In this document: positions 26,942-34,813 of the stretch, piece by piece
Layout: every line of letters starts with the position of its first letter
Numbering within the stretch: position 1 is the stretch's first letter
Assembly (NCBI GenBank): GCA_017630155.1
Contig: JAGBVU010000014.1
Coordinates: 22,217-86,216, forward strand
Direction of reading: 5' to 3'
DNA: 64,000 bases
DNA from: Bacteroidales bacterium
GTDB lineage: Bacteria > Bacteroidota > Bacteroidia > Bacteroidales > UBA932
The notes under the pieces: generated by a model
Database searches by the model: none
What the model was told of the DNA's origin: nothing
What the model saw: only the letters and a program-made list of their open reading frames with translations
Made by a program: the position numbers and the translations under genes

Positions 26942-27822
26942 AAAGATTATTTGTAATGTTGGTCGCTATGGCGATCTTTTCGGTGAGCCTGTTGGCTGGT
27001 AATGTAACCAAAGATGTGAAGGTAGATTCTTTTAATAAACTTGATGTATCATATTGTTTTGATGTGACAGTGGAGAAGTCTGCAAGGGAGTACCTTACAA
27101 TTACCATAGATAAGGAGTATGAACAATATCTTGTTGTGGATGTGAGAAATGGGGTTCTTCATATTGGTATCGATACAGAGAGGATTCCTAATGGGTTGTT
27201 GAGAAATAATGGAGGCAAAACTTTTGTGGCTAAGGTGGGTGTAAGCGACCTTACTGGTATTGAGATGTCAGGTGCCACATCATTCTATTCAGATGATAAG
27301 TTTGATGTAAGCAGATTTGTGGCAAGGCTAAGTGGTGCGAGCAAGGTGGAAAAGCTAGTGGTTGATGCAGTGACTGGGTATTTTGGGGTGAGCGGTTCAT
27401 CAAAACTGAATCTCAGAGGTGAGATTCACGAGTGCACAGTGAATACAAGCAGTGCATCAAAACTTAATATGGATGTGGTCTCAAGGGATGTGGAACTGGA
27501 TCTGTCAGGCTCATCAAAAGCCTCTGTAGCAGGTAAGTATGGGGAGTTGGATGTAGATGTATCCGGTGCTTCCAACTGTACCCTTGAGGGTAGAGTCGAA
27601 GCTCTGAAGATAGAGGGATCTGGTGCCAGCAAGATAAATGGCGAGCAAATGGTGGCAAAAAACTGTGAAGTGGACCTTTCGGGGGCATCATCTGCGAGTG
27701 TGAATGTGGAGAGATATCTGGAGGTGGATTTGTCAGGTGCATCAAGACTCACATACAACAGGGATGTGGAGAGACTGGATGTAGACGATATATCAGGTGC
27801 TTCATCTTTGAAAAAGAGATAG
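26938..27822 (+). CDS. Exported DUF2807/GIN-domain beta-helix protein
   Basis: A 294-residue protein with a signal peptide (MKRLFVMLVAMAIFSVSLLA). The body is a series of about eight short repeats with the core [LM]SG[AS]S[KS] (for example DLSGSSKASV, DLSGASSASV, DISGASSLKK), which is the mark of the DUF2807 putative adhesin-head family with a right-handed beta-helix. It should be periplasmic or surface-located. Being coupled to the anti-sigma gene, it is probably a target or co-sensor of this system. Confidence 0.87.
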   Translation: MKRLFVMLVAMAIFSVSLLAGNVTKDVKVDSFNKLDVSYCFDVTVEKSAREYLTITIDKEYEQYLVVDVRNGVLHIGIDTERIPNGLLRNNGGKTFVAKVGVSDLTGIEMSGATSFYSDDKFDVSRFVARLSGASKVEKLVVDAVTGYFGVSGSSKLNLRGEIHECTVNTSSASKLNMDVVSRDVELDLSGSSKASVAGKYGELDVDVSGASNCTLEGRVEALKIEGSGASKINGEQMVAKNCEVDLSGASSASVNVERYLEVDLSGASRLTYNRDVERLDVDDISGASSLKKR

Positions 27823-27837
27823 AATTTGTTAACTTTG
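27807..27837 (+). promoter_or_regulatory. Bacteroidota promoter of the dipeptidase gene
   Basis: TTTG (27807-27810), 19 bases, then TAACTTTG (27830-27837) is an exact match to TTTG-N19-TAnnTTTG. It overlaps the end of the DUF2807 gene. Transcription would start near 27844, about 27 bases before the ATG. Confidence 0.7.
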
Positions 27838-27870
27838 TAGGATAACTGACAAATTTTAAAATCTTAATAT

Positions 27871-28986
27871 ATGGATAAATTACATCAAGAAGCCTTTGTG
27901 CTTGATTCTCACTGCGATACTCCCAGTATGCTTTTGGAAAATGTCGATCTTGGACAGCGTCTGGACAGATGTCATGTGGACTTCCAGAGGATGAAGGAAG
28001 GTGGGGTAGACGGTTCATTCTTCGCCATCTATACATCAAATAGCCTGACCCCTGATGCCGCTACCAGAAGGGCATTGGAATTGATTTCACGAACATATGA
28101 TGCTGTAGACCAGAATAGGGATAAGGTAGCTTTCGCTTTCTCTGTGGAAGAGGCTCTTGAAAATAAGAAAAAAGGTCTTATTTCTATCTTCTTGGGTATG
28201 GAGAATGGTCTTCCTATCCAGAAAGATCTACATATGTTGAGACTTTTCTACCGTTTCGGTATCAGATATATGACACTGACACACGCAGGTAACAACGAAA
28301 TTTGTGACTCTTGCGGTCCTAAAGAGAAAAGATGGGGTGGTGTATCTCCTTTCGGACAGGAGGTTATCGCAGAGATGAACCGCCTGGGTATGATAATCGA
28401 CGTGTCACATATCTCTGATGATGCATTCTACGATGTAATCAAATACTCAAAAGCCCCTGTTGCAGCTACACACTCTTGTTGTAGAGCACTTTGTGGACAT
28501 AGACGCAATATGACAGATGATATGATCAAGGCCCTCGCAGAGAATGATGGTGTGATCCAAATCAATTTCTATCCTGCATTTATCGATGATTCATTCGCTT
28601 CTGACGAATTCAGCGAGTTGGCAGATGATTTCGATGCCAAACAGTTTGCATCACGTATGGAGCCCGATAATGATGAAAAGAGGGCGGCATATCACGAGGT
28701 AGAGAAGAAATTGGCGAACTTCCCAGCACCATCATACAAGAGAGTAGTAGATCATATCGATCACGTAGTCAAGCTTGTAGGTGCAAAACACGTAGGTTTG
28801 GGCTCAGATTTCGATGGTATCGAAACACCTCCTGAGGGTGTAAGGGATATCAGCAAATTCCCTCTCTTTACAGAAGAACTTAAGGCCAGAGGCTACTCTG
28901 ATGAAGATATCAAAGGTATTCTTGGAGGTAACTTCCTCAGGGTGATGAAGAGAGTGGAAGAGGTGGCTGCACAGCTGCAGAAATAG
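27871..28986 (+). CDS. Membrane dipeptidase (renal dipeptidase family, M19)
   Basis: A 371-residue zinc hydrolase of peptidase family M19. The metal ligands appear in order: DSHCDTPSM near residue 12, MENGLPIQ with the bridging Glu near 110, IDVSHISDDAF, ATHSCCRALCGHRRN, and GLGSDFDGIE near 312. It cleaves dipeptides and possibly beta-lactams. No signal peptide is present, so it is probably cytoplasmic, fitting a peptide- and amino-acid-fermenting lifestyle. Confidence 0.93.
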   Translation: MDKLHQEAFVLDSHCDTPSMLLENVDLGQRLDRCHVDFQRMKEGGVDGSFFAIYTSNSLTPDAATRRALELISRTYDAVDQNRDKVAFAFSVEEALENKKKGLISIFLGMENGLPIQKDLHMLRLFYRFGIRYMTLTHAGNNEICDSCGPKEKRWGGVSPFGQEVIAEMNRLGMIIDVSHISDDAFYDVIKYSKAPVAATHSCCRALCGHRRNMTDDMIKALAENDGVIQINFYPAFIDDSFASDEFSELADDFDAKQFASRMEPDNDEKRAAYHEVEKKLANFPAPSYKRVVDHIDHVVKLVGAKHVGLGSDFDGIETPPEGVRDISKFPLFTEELKARGYSDEDIKGILGGNFLRVMKRVEEVAAQLQK

Positions 28987-29003
28987 CGGTTGGAGGTAAA
29001 ATA

Positions 29004-29036
29004 AAAGAGGTATTCCAAACAGGGATACCTCTTTTT
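29004..29036 (+). terminator. Terminator of the dipeptidase gene
   Basis: AAAGAGGTAT (29004-29013) pairs with ATACCTCTTT (29025-29034), with a T-run on both sides. It can serve the dipeptidase gene and the convergent serine hydrolase gene. Confidence 0.9.
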
Positions 29037-29044
29037 GTATAAAG

Positions 29045-29066
29045 ATGCCCGACCGGAGTCGGGCAT
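29045..29066. repeat. Dispersed intergenic palindrome, copy 3
   Basis: ATGCCCGAC (29045-29053) and GTCGGGCAT (29058-29066) give a perfect 9-bp stem with loop CGGA. It sits between two convergent genes, next to the terminator. Confidence 0.85.
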
Positions 29067-29074
29067 GATTGTCG

Positions 29075-30289
29075 TTATTTCAGCCAGCCGGCCTCTTTGG
29101 CGATGGCGTCAACTTTCTGGACATTGGTCCAGCGGTCGTAATCTGTACGGTTGGCGAAGATCAGGATAAGGAGATCTGAAGCAGGGTAGCGGCCAGCGTA
29201 GATCTGGTAACCGCCGTTATCACCTGTATGGTAGATTCTCTCTGTGAATTCAGGGTCATTCTCGATGAACCAGCCGTATCCGTAGTGGGTGTGTGGACGG
29301 TTCTGGTATGAGCTGAATTTAGAGCCAGATACTTGAATTTTAGGTGTGTGTGCGTTCTTGATGCTCTCAGCAGAAGCCACTACAGCATTGCGAAGCGCTT
29401 TTTCCCACTGTACGAACTGGTGGGTAGAGGTGTAGATACCACCATCGGCCTTAGTGGCGAAGAAGGTCTCCTGTCCGTAGTCGTACTCTTTCCAGTTACC
29501 GATCACAGGTGCAGACTCCTGTTGTTTTTTAGCTGCAGCCTGAGCTTCAGGGGTACGGTCTGAATCTGTATTAGAAGCAGACTCTTTCTCCTCTACAGGG
29601 ATATATGCGTGCGACATATTGGGGATGTTCTTGTCAGGAGAGAAGTAAACTGTCTGGTCCATACCTGCTGGGGTGAAGATATTCTCCTTCATGTATTGCT
29701 CGAAGCTCTGACCTGTAACTCTCTGAATGATAATGTAGCAAAGCTGGAAAGTGGGGTTCATGTATTGGTACTCTGTACCTGGTGTGAAGTGGAGTTTGTT
29801 AAGGGTCTCCATATATTTGTAGCACTGCTCGTCAGTAGCGTAAAGGACGAAATTGCGGTCCTCTCTTGGGCGGTAGTCACCGATACCTGATGTATGCGAA
29901 AGGAGGTGTGCAATGGTAATGTCGTTGAAGAAATCTGCCTGGAATTCAGGGAAATATTTCTTTACGGGATCCTGGAGGGAGATTTTACCCTGCTCTGCAA
30001 GCTGAAGCATAGCCACAGCTGTGAACTGTTTTGATACAGATGCAATGTTGAAGAAGGTGTTTCCGTCGATTTTAGCACCTGTTTCGAGGTCTGCGATACC
30101 GAAACCTTTGTCATATACTATTTCGTCCCCTTTAAGGATAAGGACAGCTGCACCCGGCTCATCTGCTGGGTATAGTTCCTGGAACATAGTATCCAGTTTT
30201 GCGATCGCAGCTTTCTCTTTTTGTGACTGATTACAGCAAGATGTCATAATCAAAGCAGTTAAGATAGTTAAAAAAGCGATTTTTCTCAT
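29075..30289 (-). CDS. Exported serine hydrolase, beta-lactamase class C-like lipoprotein
   Basis: A 404-residue protein of the beta-lactamase/penicillin-binding-protein (S12) family. The signal peptide ends in a lipobox (LIMTSC, Cys18), so it should be membrane-anchored outside the cytoplasm. The active-site serine is in SVSK near residue 85, the second motif is YMN, and the third is HTG in YHTGDNGG. Family members include esterases and DD-peptidases, and true resistance is not implied. Its start lies 12 bases after the cinA stop region, so it may be read with cinA. Confidence 0.88.
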   Translation of the reverse strand: MRKIAFLTILTALIMTSCCNQSQKEKAAIAKLDTMFQELYPADEPGAAVLILKGDEIVYDKGFGIADLETGAKIDGNTFFNIASVSKQFTAVAMLQLAEQGKISLQDPVKKYFPEFQADFFNDITIAHLLSHTSGIGDYRPREDRNFVLYATDEQCYKYMETLNKLHFTPGTEYQYMNPTFQLCYIIIQRVTGQSFEQYMKENIFTPAGMDQTVYFSPDKNIPNMSHAYIPVEEKESASNTDSDRTPEAQAAAKKQQESAPVIGNWKEYDYGQETFFATKADGGIYTSTHQFVQWEKALRNAVVASAESIKNAHTPKIQVSGSKFSSYQNRPHTHYGYGWFIENDPEFTERIYHTGDNGGYQIYAGRYPASDLLILIFANRTDYDRWTNVQKVDAIAKEAGWLK

Positions 30290-30301
30290 ATTTTAAGGTA
30301 T

Positions 30302-31585
30302 TTAATGTGATTCGAGGTACAATCTGAGGAGATTGAGTGCATTTGAGGCAAAACGGTCTATATTTACCTCTCTGCTGCTGTTGAACGCTACATTTTTCGA
30401 TACAACATCCACTTTCCCTGTCTCCCTGTCTCGGAATGCCACTGCAAGCCACGCTGTACCCACCGGTTTTTCGGGGCTGCCTCCGCCGGGACCGGCAATT
30501 CCGGAGGTGGCTACAGCAAAATCGGTATTCATCACACGGTTTACACCGAGGGCCATGGCCTCTACACACTCCTGGCTCACCGCACCATGCTGTGCAATAA
30601 TCTCGTGGGGGACACCGAGAACATTCTCCTTGACAGAGTTGTCATAAGAGGTAACTGAACCCCAGAAATACTGCGATGCACCAGCTACAGATGTGAGGAG
30701 GGAGGCTATTTTTCCACCGGTGCAGGACTCTGCTGCACTAAGTGTCATCCCTTTGTTTTTCAAATGCTTGCCTATTACTATTTGAAGTGTGTCTTCTCCT
30801 TCTCCGTAGATGGCATCACCTATGATTTCCCTAAGCTTTGAGAACTCCTCATCTATCCTTCTGATCTGTTCTTCCTTGACGCCACCATATGTGGACAAGC
30901 GCAGTCTGACACCTACAATAGGGTTAGGGAGATATGCAAGTTTGATATCTTTGGGCAATGCATCTTCCCAAGGTTCGATCTGCTTGGCAAGGGTAGATTC
31001 AGGAATACCAAATGTGACAAGTGTTTTGTGGTGGATATCAGCGAGTTGGTGATGCTGTTTGATGTCGTTTAGGATGTCAGGCAAGAGCCCGATGGCTTCA
31101 AAGGGGACACCCGGAAGTGAGTAAAGCGTAGGGGTGTGGCTGTATTTTTCAGCTGGAAATCTGAATACAATACAAGGGGCTGTGCCGAGCTTGTTGGGGA
31201 TAACAATGCTTCCGGAAGGGACAGATGCTTGTGCTCTGTTTAGGTCGGAAAGCTCTATTCCTCTGCGTGTTACGATATTTTTGATTATCTCAAACTGAGC
31301 ATCATCCTGATAGAACTCAGTGGTGCCGTAGAGCTCTGCCAGGGCACTCTTGGTGATGTCGTCTTTAGTAGGGCCAAGGCCACCCGTAACTATGACTATG
31401 TCGTTTTGGGAGAGGGCCTGGTCAAGGTTTGAAATAATCTCGGACCTTTCGTCTCCAAAAGAGTTCATATATCTCACTTTCACACCGATAGAGTTAAGGG
31501 CTCTGGAGATGTGAGATGAGTTGGTATCAACAATCTGACCTATCAGGATTTCATCCCCGATAGTACATATAGCTGCAGTTAACAT
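30302..31585 (-). CDS. cinA: CinA-like protein (competence/damage-inducible)
   Basis: A 427-residue two-domain protein. The N-terminal molybdopterin-binding-like domain has ICTIGDEILIGQIVDTNS and VTGGLGPTKDD. The C-terminal CinA/PncC domain has SAAESCTGGKIASLLT and ATSGIAGPGGGSPEKPVGTA. In other bacteria these domains carry ADP-ribose pyrophosphatase and NMN deamidase activities for NAD recycling. Its first codons overlap the end of pyrD by 7 bases. Confidence 0.93.
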   Translation of the reverse strand: MLTAAICTIGDEILIGQIVDTNSSHISRALNSIGVKVRYMNSFGDERSEIISNLDQALSQNDIVIVTGGLGPTKDDITKSALAELYGTTEFYQDDAQFEIIKNIVTRRGIELSDLNRAQASVPSGSIVIPNKLGTAPCIVFRFPAEKYSHTPTLYSLPGVPFEAIGLLPDILNDIKQHHQLADIHHKTLVTFGIPESTLAKQIEPWEDALPKDIKLAYLPNPIVGVRLRLSTYGGVKEEQIRRIDEEFSKLREIIGDAIYGEGEDTLQIVIGKHLKNKGMTLSAAESCTGGKIASLLTSVAGASQYFWGSVTSYDNSVKENVLGVPHEIIAQHGAVSQECVEAMALGVNRVMNTDFAVATSGIAGPGGGSPEKPVGTAWLAVAFRDRETGKVDVVSKNVAFNSSREVNIDRFASNALNLLRLYLESH

Positions 31586-32622
31586 TTTGATTTAGATTGT
31601 TTTACTATGTATTTAAGCATTTTCTTGACAGTGGCAGGGCCATTGTAGATAAAGCCTGTGTAGATCTGGATAAGTGATGCACCGGCCTCAAGCATCTCAT
31701 ATGCCTGCTCCGGAGTAGAGATGCCGCCCACTGCGATAATAGGGAGATTGCCCTCTGTTTTCTTATGGATATACTTGACCATTTCAAGGCTTTTCTTGTA
31801 AAGTGGAGCACCGCTCAGACCGCCTTCTCCTATAAAGTCAATTCTCTCTTTATCAGTCTTTAACCCCTCTCTACTTCTAGTAGTATTTGTAGCGACTATT
31901 CCGTCTATTCCTGATATAAGGATGAGGTCAATTATCTCGTCAAGCTGCTCTTTTGTGATATCTGGCGATACCTTAAATAATATAGGGCGGTAGTCATCAT
32001 TGTAGCGGCGGTGGGTGAGAAGTCTGTCTATAATGTCAGAGAGAGACTCCACATCTTGAAGTTTGTCAAGATCCTTGACATTTGGGCACGATACGTTAAG
32101 GACAAAATAGTCCACGAAATCGTATAGAAGCGAGAAGCACTTTTCGTAATCCTTACCGGCATCCTCGTTGGACGTTTTCTTCCCTTTGGAGATATTTCCA
32201 CCTATTACCACCTTGGGTTTCACCTTGTTAAGTCTATCAACAGTGTATTTTACACCGTGATTGTTGATACCCATACGGTTAATGATCGCATTGTCCTGAA
32301 CAAGCCTGAAGATGCGTGGCTTGGGGTTGCCTGGCTGTGCTTCAGGTGTGACTGAACCCACCTCCACAAATCCGAAGCCGAATTTGGCTATCTCATTGTA
32401 GTAGTCGCCATTTTTGTCAAATCCTGCAGCAAAACCGATGGGGTTTTTGAATTTCACACCGAAAACCTCCCTCTCCAGAGAAGGGTGGTTGTATGAATAT
32501 AACCATTTGAGAATCAATCCTGAAAATGGTATGTATTTAACTATTGCTAGAAATTTCATCACCAGTATATGTATGGTCTCTGGTGAGAAAAGGAAAAGGA
32601 TGGGTTTGATTAGTTTGTACAT
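31579..32622 (-). CDS. pyrD: Dihydroorotate dehydrogenase (quinone-type)
   Basis: A 347-residue FMN enzyme for pyrimidine synthesis. A hydrophobic N-terminal helix pair (residues about 1-45) is typical of membrane-associated class 2 enzymes. FMN/substrate motifs include GFAAGFDKNGDY, VGSVTPEAQPGNP, NRMGINNHG and IAVGGISTPEQA. The catalytic-base position reads NVSCPN, with Cys as in class 1 enzymes instead of the usual class 2 Ser (NxSSPN). This is odd but may be a lineage trait. It overlaps cinA. Confidence 0.93.
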   Translation of the reverse strand: MYKLIKPILFLFSPETIHILVMKFLAIVKYIPFSGLILKWLYSYNHPSLEREVFGVKFKNPIGFAAGFDKNGDYYNEIAKFGFGFVEVGSVTPEAQPGNPKPRIFRLVQDNAIINRMGINNHGVKYTVDRLNKVKPKVVIGGNISKGKKTSNEDAGKDYEKCFSLLYDFVDYFVLNVSCPNVKDLDKLQDVESLSDIIDRLLTHRRYNDDYRPILFKVSPDITKEQLDEIIDLILISGIDGIVATNTTRSREGLKTDKERIDFIGEGGLSGAPLYKKSLEMVKYIHKKTEGNLPIIAVGGISTPEQAYEMLEAGASLIQIYTGFIYNGPATVKKMLKYIVKQSKSKC

Positions 32623-32658
32623 AGCTTATCTTTATATGAAACAAAGATAATAACTATA

Positions 32659-33030
32659 TTATTTGGAAGGGTAAAAATCTTGAAAACTTCCGTCAGAATA
32701 GTATACGGTAATCCTTTTGGCTATTTTAGTATCACCCTTAGCCTCCAGTGCTAAAGTAGGGGTATCTGGTTCCAGTTCTGACTCAAAAGGGATCTGTTCA
32801 TCAGAATAGGGGGTGGTGTCATCCTTGTACATCTTCCCTTTTCCTGTAATCAGCCAAGTGGCATCTATCTGTGGGTATCGGGTGAGGAAGTTGTTGATGA
32901 ACTCGTAGCTCGGTTTGTTTCTTCCGGAGAGCAGGTGGGAGATACCTGAGCGCTGGATGCCCAAAGTGTCCGCAAGTCGGGCCGGAGAGAGCTGTTCCAC
33001 CTCCAAAAATTGCTGTAAACGCCTATTCAT
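32659..33030 (-). CDS. XRE-family HTH transcriptional regulator
   Basis: A 123-residue protein with an N-terminal helix-turn-helix (LSPARLADTLGIQRSGISHL, about residues 14-33) and SGRNKPSYEFINNFLTRYPQ, as in phage-repressor-like regulators common in Bacteroidota. The C-terminal half is acidic and ends in a strand-rich tail (ITVYYSDGSFQDFYPSK). TGTAAAC sites surround its start (33014-33110), so it probably controls itself. Confidence 0.85.
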   Translation of the reverse strand: MNRRLQQFLEVEQLSPARLADTLGIQRSGISHLLSGRNKPSYEFINNFLTRYPQIDATWLITGKGKMYKDDTTPYSDEQIPFESELEPDTPTLALEAKGDTKIAKRITVYYSDGSFQDFYPSK

Positions 33031-33110
33031 ATATGTAAACTTTTATTTTTACAAATGTAAGCATAAAATTGTTTACATCATACACCTGTTTACTGGTAAC
33101 ATCTGTAAAC
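33014..33110. promoter_or_regulatory. Cluster of TGTAAAC/GTTTACA sites, likely operators
   Basis: TGTAAAC occurs at 33014-33020, 33034-33040 and 33104-33110, its complement GTTTACA at 33071-33077, GTTTAC at 33088-33093 and the variant TGTAAGC at 33056-33062. A further copy is at 33434-33440, before the queA promoter. They lie around the start of the HTH gene. The rest of the 500-base gap (33111-33430) shows no gene. Confidence 0.6.
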
Positions 33111-33461
33111 AGTGAGGGGATCCTGGGAAATATGATATGTTCCATTATTTTAGGTAAAGTCATTAACTAATTGGTTTAGATTTGACTATATTATGATAAT
33201 CCCATCTGCCGTTTGTCTGCCTGGTAAAAATTGCCCCAATTTTCACATCTAACCTCTATTCAAGTGCAAGTTGTAAAGCATAAAACACTGAGTTATAGAA
33301 AAATAAATGTTGTAAAATCTTAACATAAGCAAATCTTATAGATATATTTTAGCTCTGTCTCACTGTTCGGGTTGGATGGCTAAAACTTGATTACAAGTGT
33401 ATTTTGTATGTGTTTAATTATGTGATTAACATTTGTAAACAAAAATTGAAATTTGAACGAT

Positions 33462-33492
33462 TTTGAGTTCAGACATATATTCGGTACTTTTG
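33462..33492 (+). promoter_or_regulatory. Bacteroidota promoter of queA
   Basis: TTTG (33462-33465), 19 bases, then TACTTTTG (33485-33492) matches the consensus exactly. Transcription would start near 33499, about 33 bases before the ATG. A TGTAAAC site lies 22 bases upstream. Confidence 0.72.
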
Positions 33493-33531
33493 CACCGGAA
33501 AATCGATTGTAGGGCTTAAAATTGCGTTTTA

Positions 33532-34764
33532 ATGAATCAACCTAAAATACGAATTCAGGAGTTTGCATATGATCTCCCAGATGAGAGAATAGCCAAGTAC
33601 CCCCTGAGCAAAAGAGACAATTCAAAACTTCTTATATATAATAAAGGTATAATCTCTCAAGAGAAATTTACATCTATCCCCTCTTTCATACCTGAAGGGT
33701 CGCTTATGATCTTCAATAATACGAAGGTAGTTCCCGCCCGACTCTTTTTCAAAAAGGAAACAGGTGCTTTAATTGAAATTTTCTGCCTTGAACCAGCTAA
33801 CCCTTCTGACTACGCTGTCTCATTTTCGTGTGTTGAAGAGTGTGCCTGGAAGACTATAATAGGTAATGTGAAGAAATGGAAAGGTGGATTTCTTTCATTT
33901 TATCTCCCTGAAGATGCAAATGAGGAGCTTAAAGCACTTGATTTGAGAGCAGAACTTATTGAAAAACAAGATAATAGCTATATTGTAAGATTCTTCTGGA
34001 AGGGCGGACTCCCATTTTCTAAGGTTCTGGAGATGTGTGGACAGGTCCCCATTCCACCTTATCTTAACAGGGAAACAGAGGCGATAGACCTGGAAAGATA
34101 TCAGACTCTCTATGCAAAATTTCGCGGATCTGTGGCCGCTCCTACGGCAGGACTCCATTTTACAGAGGATGTTTTGTCTGAAATAAAGGCAAAAGGTGTT
34201 GATACTGAGGAGCTTTGCTTGCATGTTGGGGCAGGAACATTTTTGCCTGTAAAAAGTGAGTATATCGAGGATCATATAATGCATTCGGAGCCATTTTCGG
34301 TCACAAAGGCTCTCTTGGAGAAGTTATACTCACTTCCTGATGGCGCCAAAGTGGTATCCGTAGGTACTACCTCTACAAGATCTCTTGAGTCCATATATTA
34401 TGCGGGTTGCCAGTGTGTGAAAGATGGTGTCGAGAAGTGGGTTCCAAGGGCTGTGGGACAGTGGGATCCTTATCAGGATAATGGTGATATTCCCCTTAAA
34501 GATTCTATTAAAGCATTGATAGATTATATGTCTCTCAATGATTTGAATATCTTGAATTTAAGGACACAAATAATTATAGTCCCTTCTTACAAGTTCAAGG
34601 TGGTGGATATACTTGTTACCAACTTCCATCAGCCCCAAAGCACCCTGCTTCTTCTCATCTCAGCTTTTGTGGGCGGGGATGACTGGAAGAGAATTTATGG
34701 CTATGCGCTGGATAATGGCTTCCGCTTTTTGAGTTACGGAGACAGCTCCATCTTGGTAAGGTAG
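33532..34764 (+). CDS. queA: S-adenosylmethionine:tRNA ribosyltransferase-isomerase
   Basis: A 410-residue enzyme that builds epoxyqueuosine in the tRNA wobble position. Motifs include FNNTKVVPARLFF near residue 63, PPYLNRETEAIDLERYQTLY, GSVAAPTAGLHFTEDVL near 200, VGAGTFLPV and TNFHQPQSTLLLLISAF. It is somewhat longer than the usual 350 residues, as in other Bacteroidota. Its own promoter lies just upstream. Confidence 0.96.
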   Translation: MNQPKIRIQEFAYDLPDERIAKYPLSKRDNSKLLIYNKGIISQEKFTSIPSFIPEGSLMIFNNTKVVPARLFFKKETGALIEIFCLEPANPSDYAVSFSCVEECAWKTIIGNVKKWKGGFLSFYLPEDANEELKALDLRAELIEKQDNSYIVRFFWKGGLPFSKVLEMCGQVPIPPYLNRETEAIDLERYQTLYAKFRGSVAAPTAGLHFTEDVLSEIKAKGVDTEELCLHVGAGTFLPVKSEYIEDHIMHSEPFSVTKALLEKLYSLPDGAKVVSVGTTSTRSLESIYYAGCQCVKDGVEKWVPRAVGQWDPYQDNGDIPLKDSIKALIDYMSLNDLNILNLRTQIIIVPSYKFKVVDILVTNFHQPQSTLLLLISAFVGGDDWKRIYGYALDNGFRFLSYGDSSILVR

Positions 34765-34813
34765 ATTTTTTTTCTTACATTTGTCTGATTTGTAACATTA
34801 AAGCTACATTTTT

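Noticed and set aside
29075..30289. Antibiotic-resistance beta-lactamase
   Set aside because: The S12 fold is shared by many esterases and peptidases; motif spacing and the lipoprotein form do not point to a known resistance enzyme.
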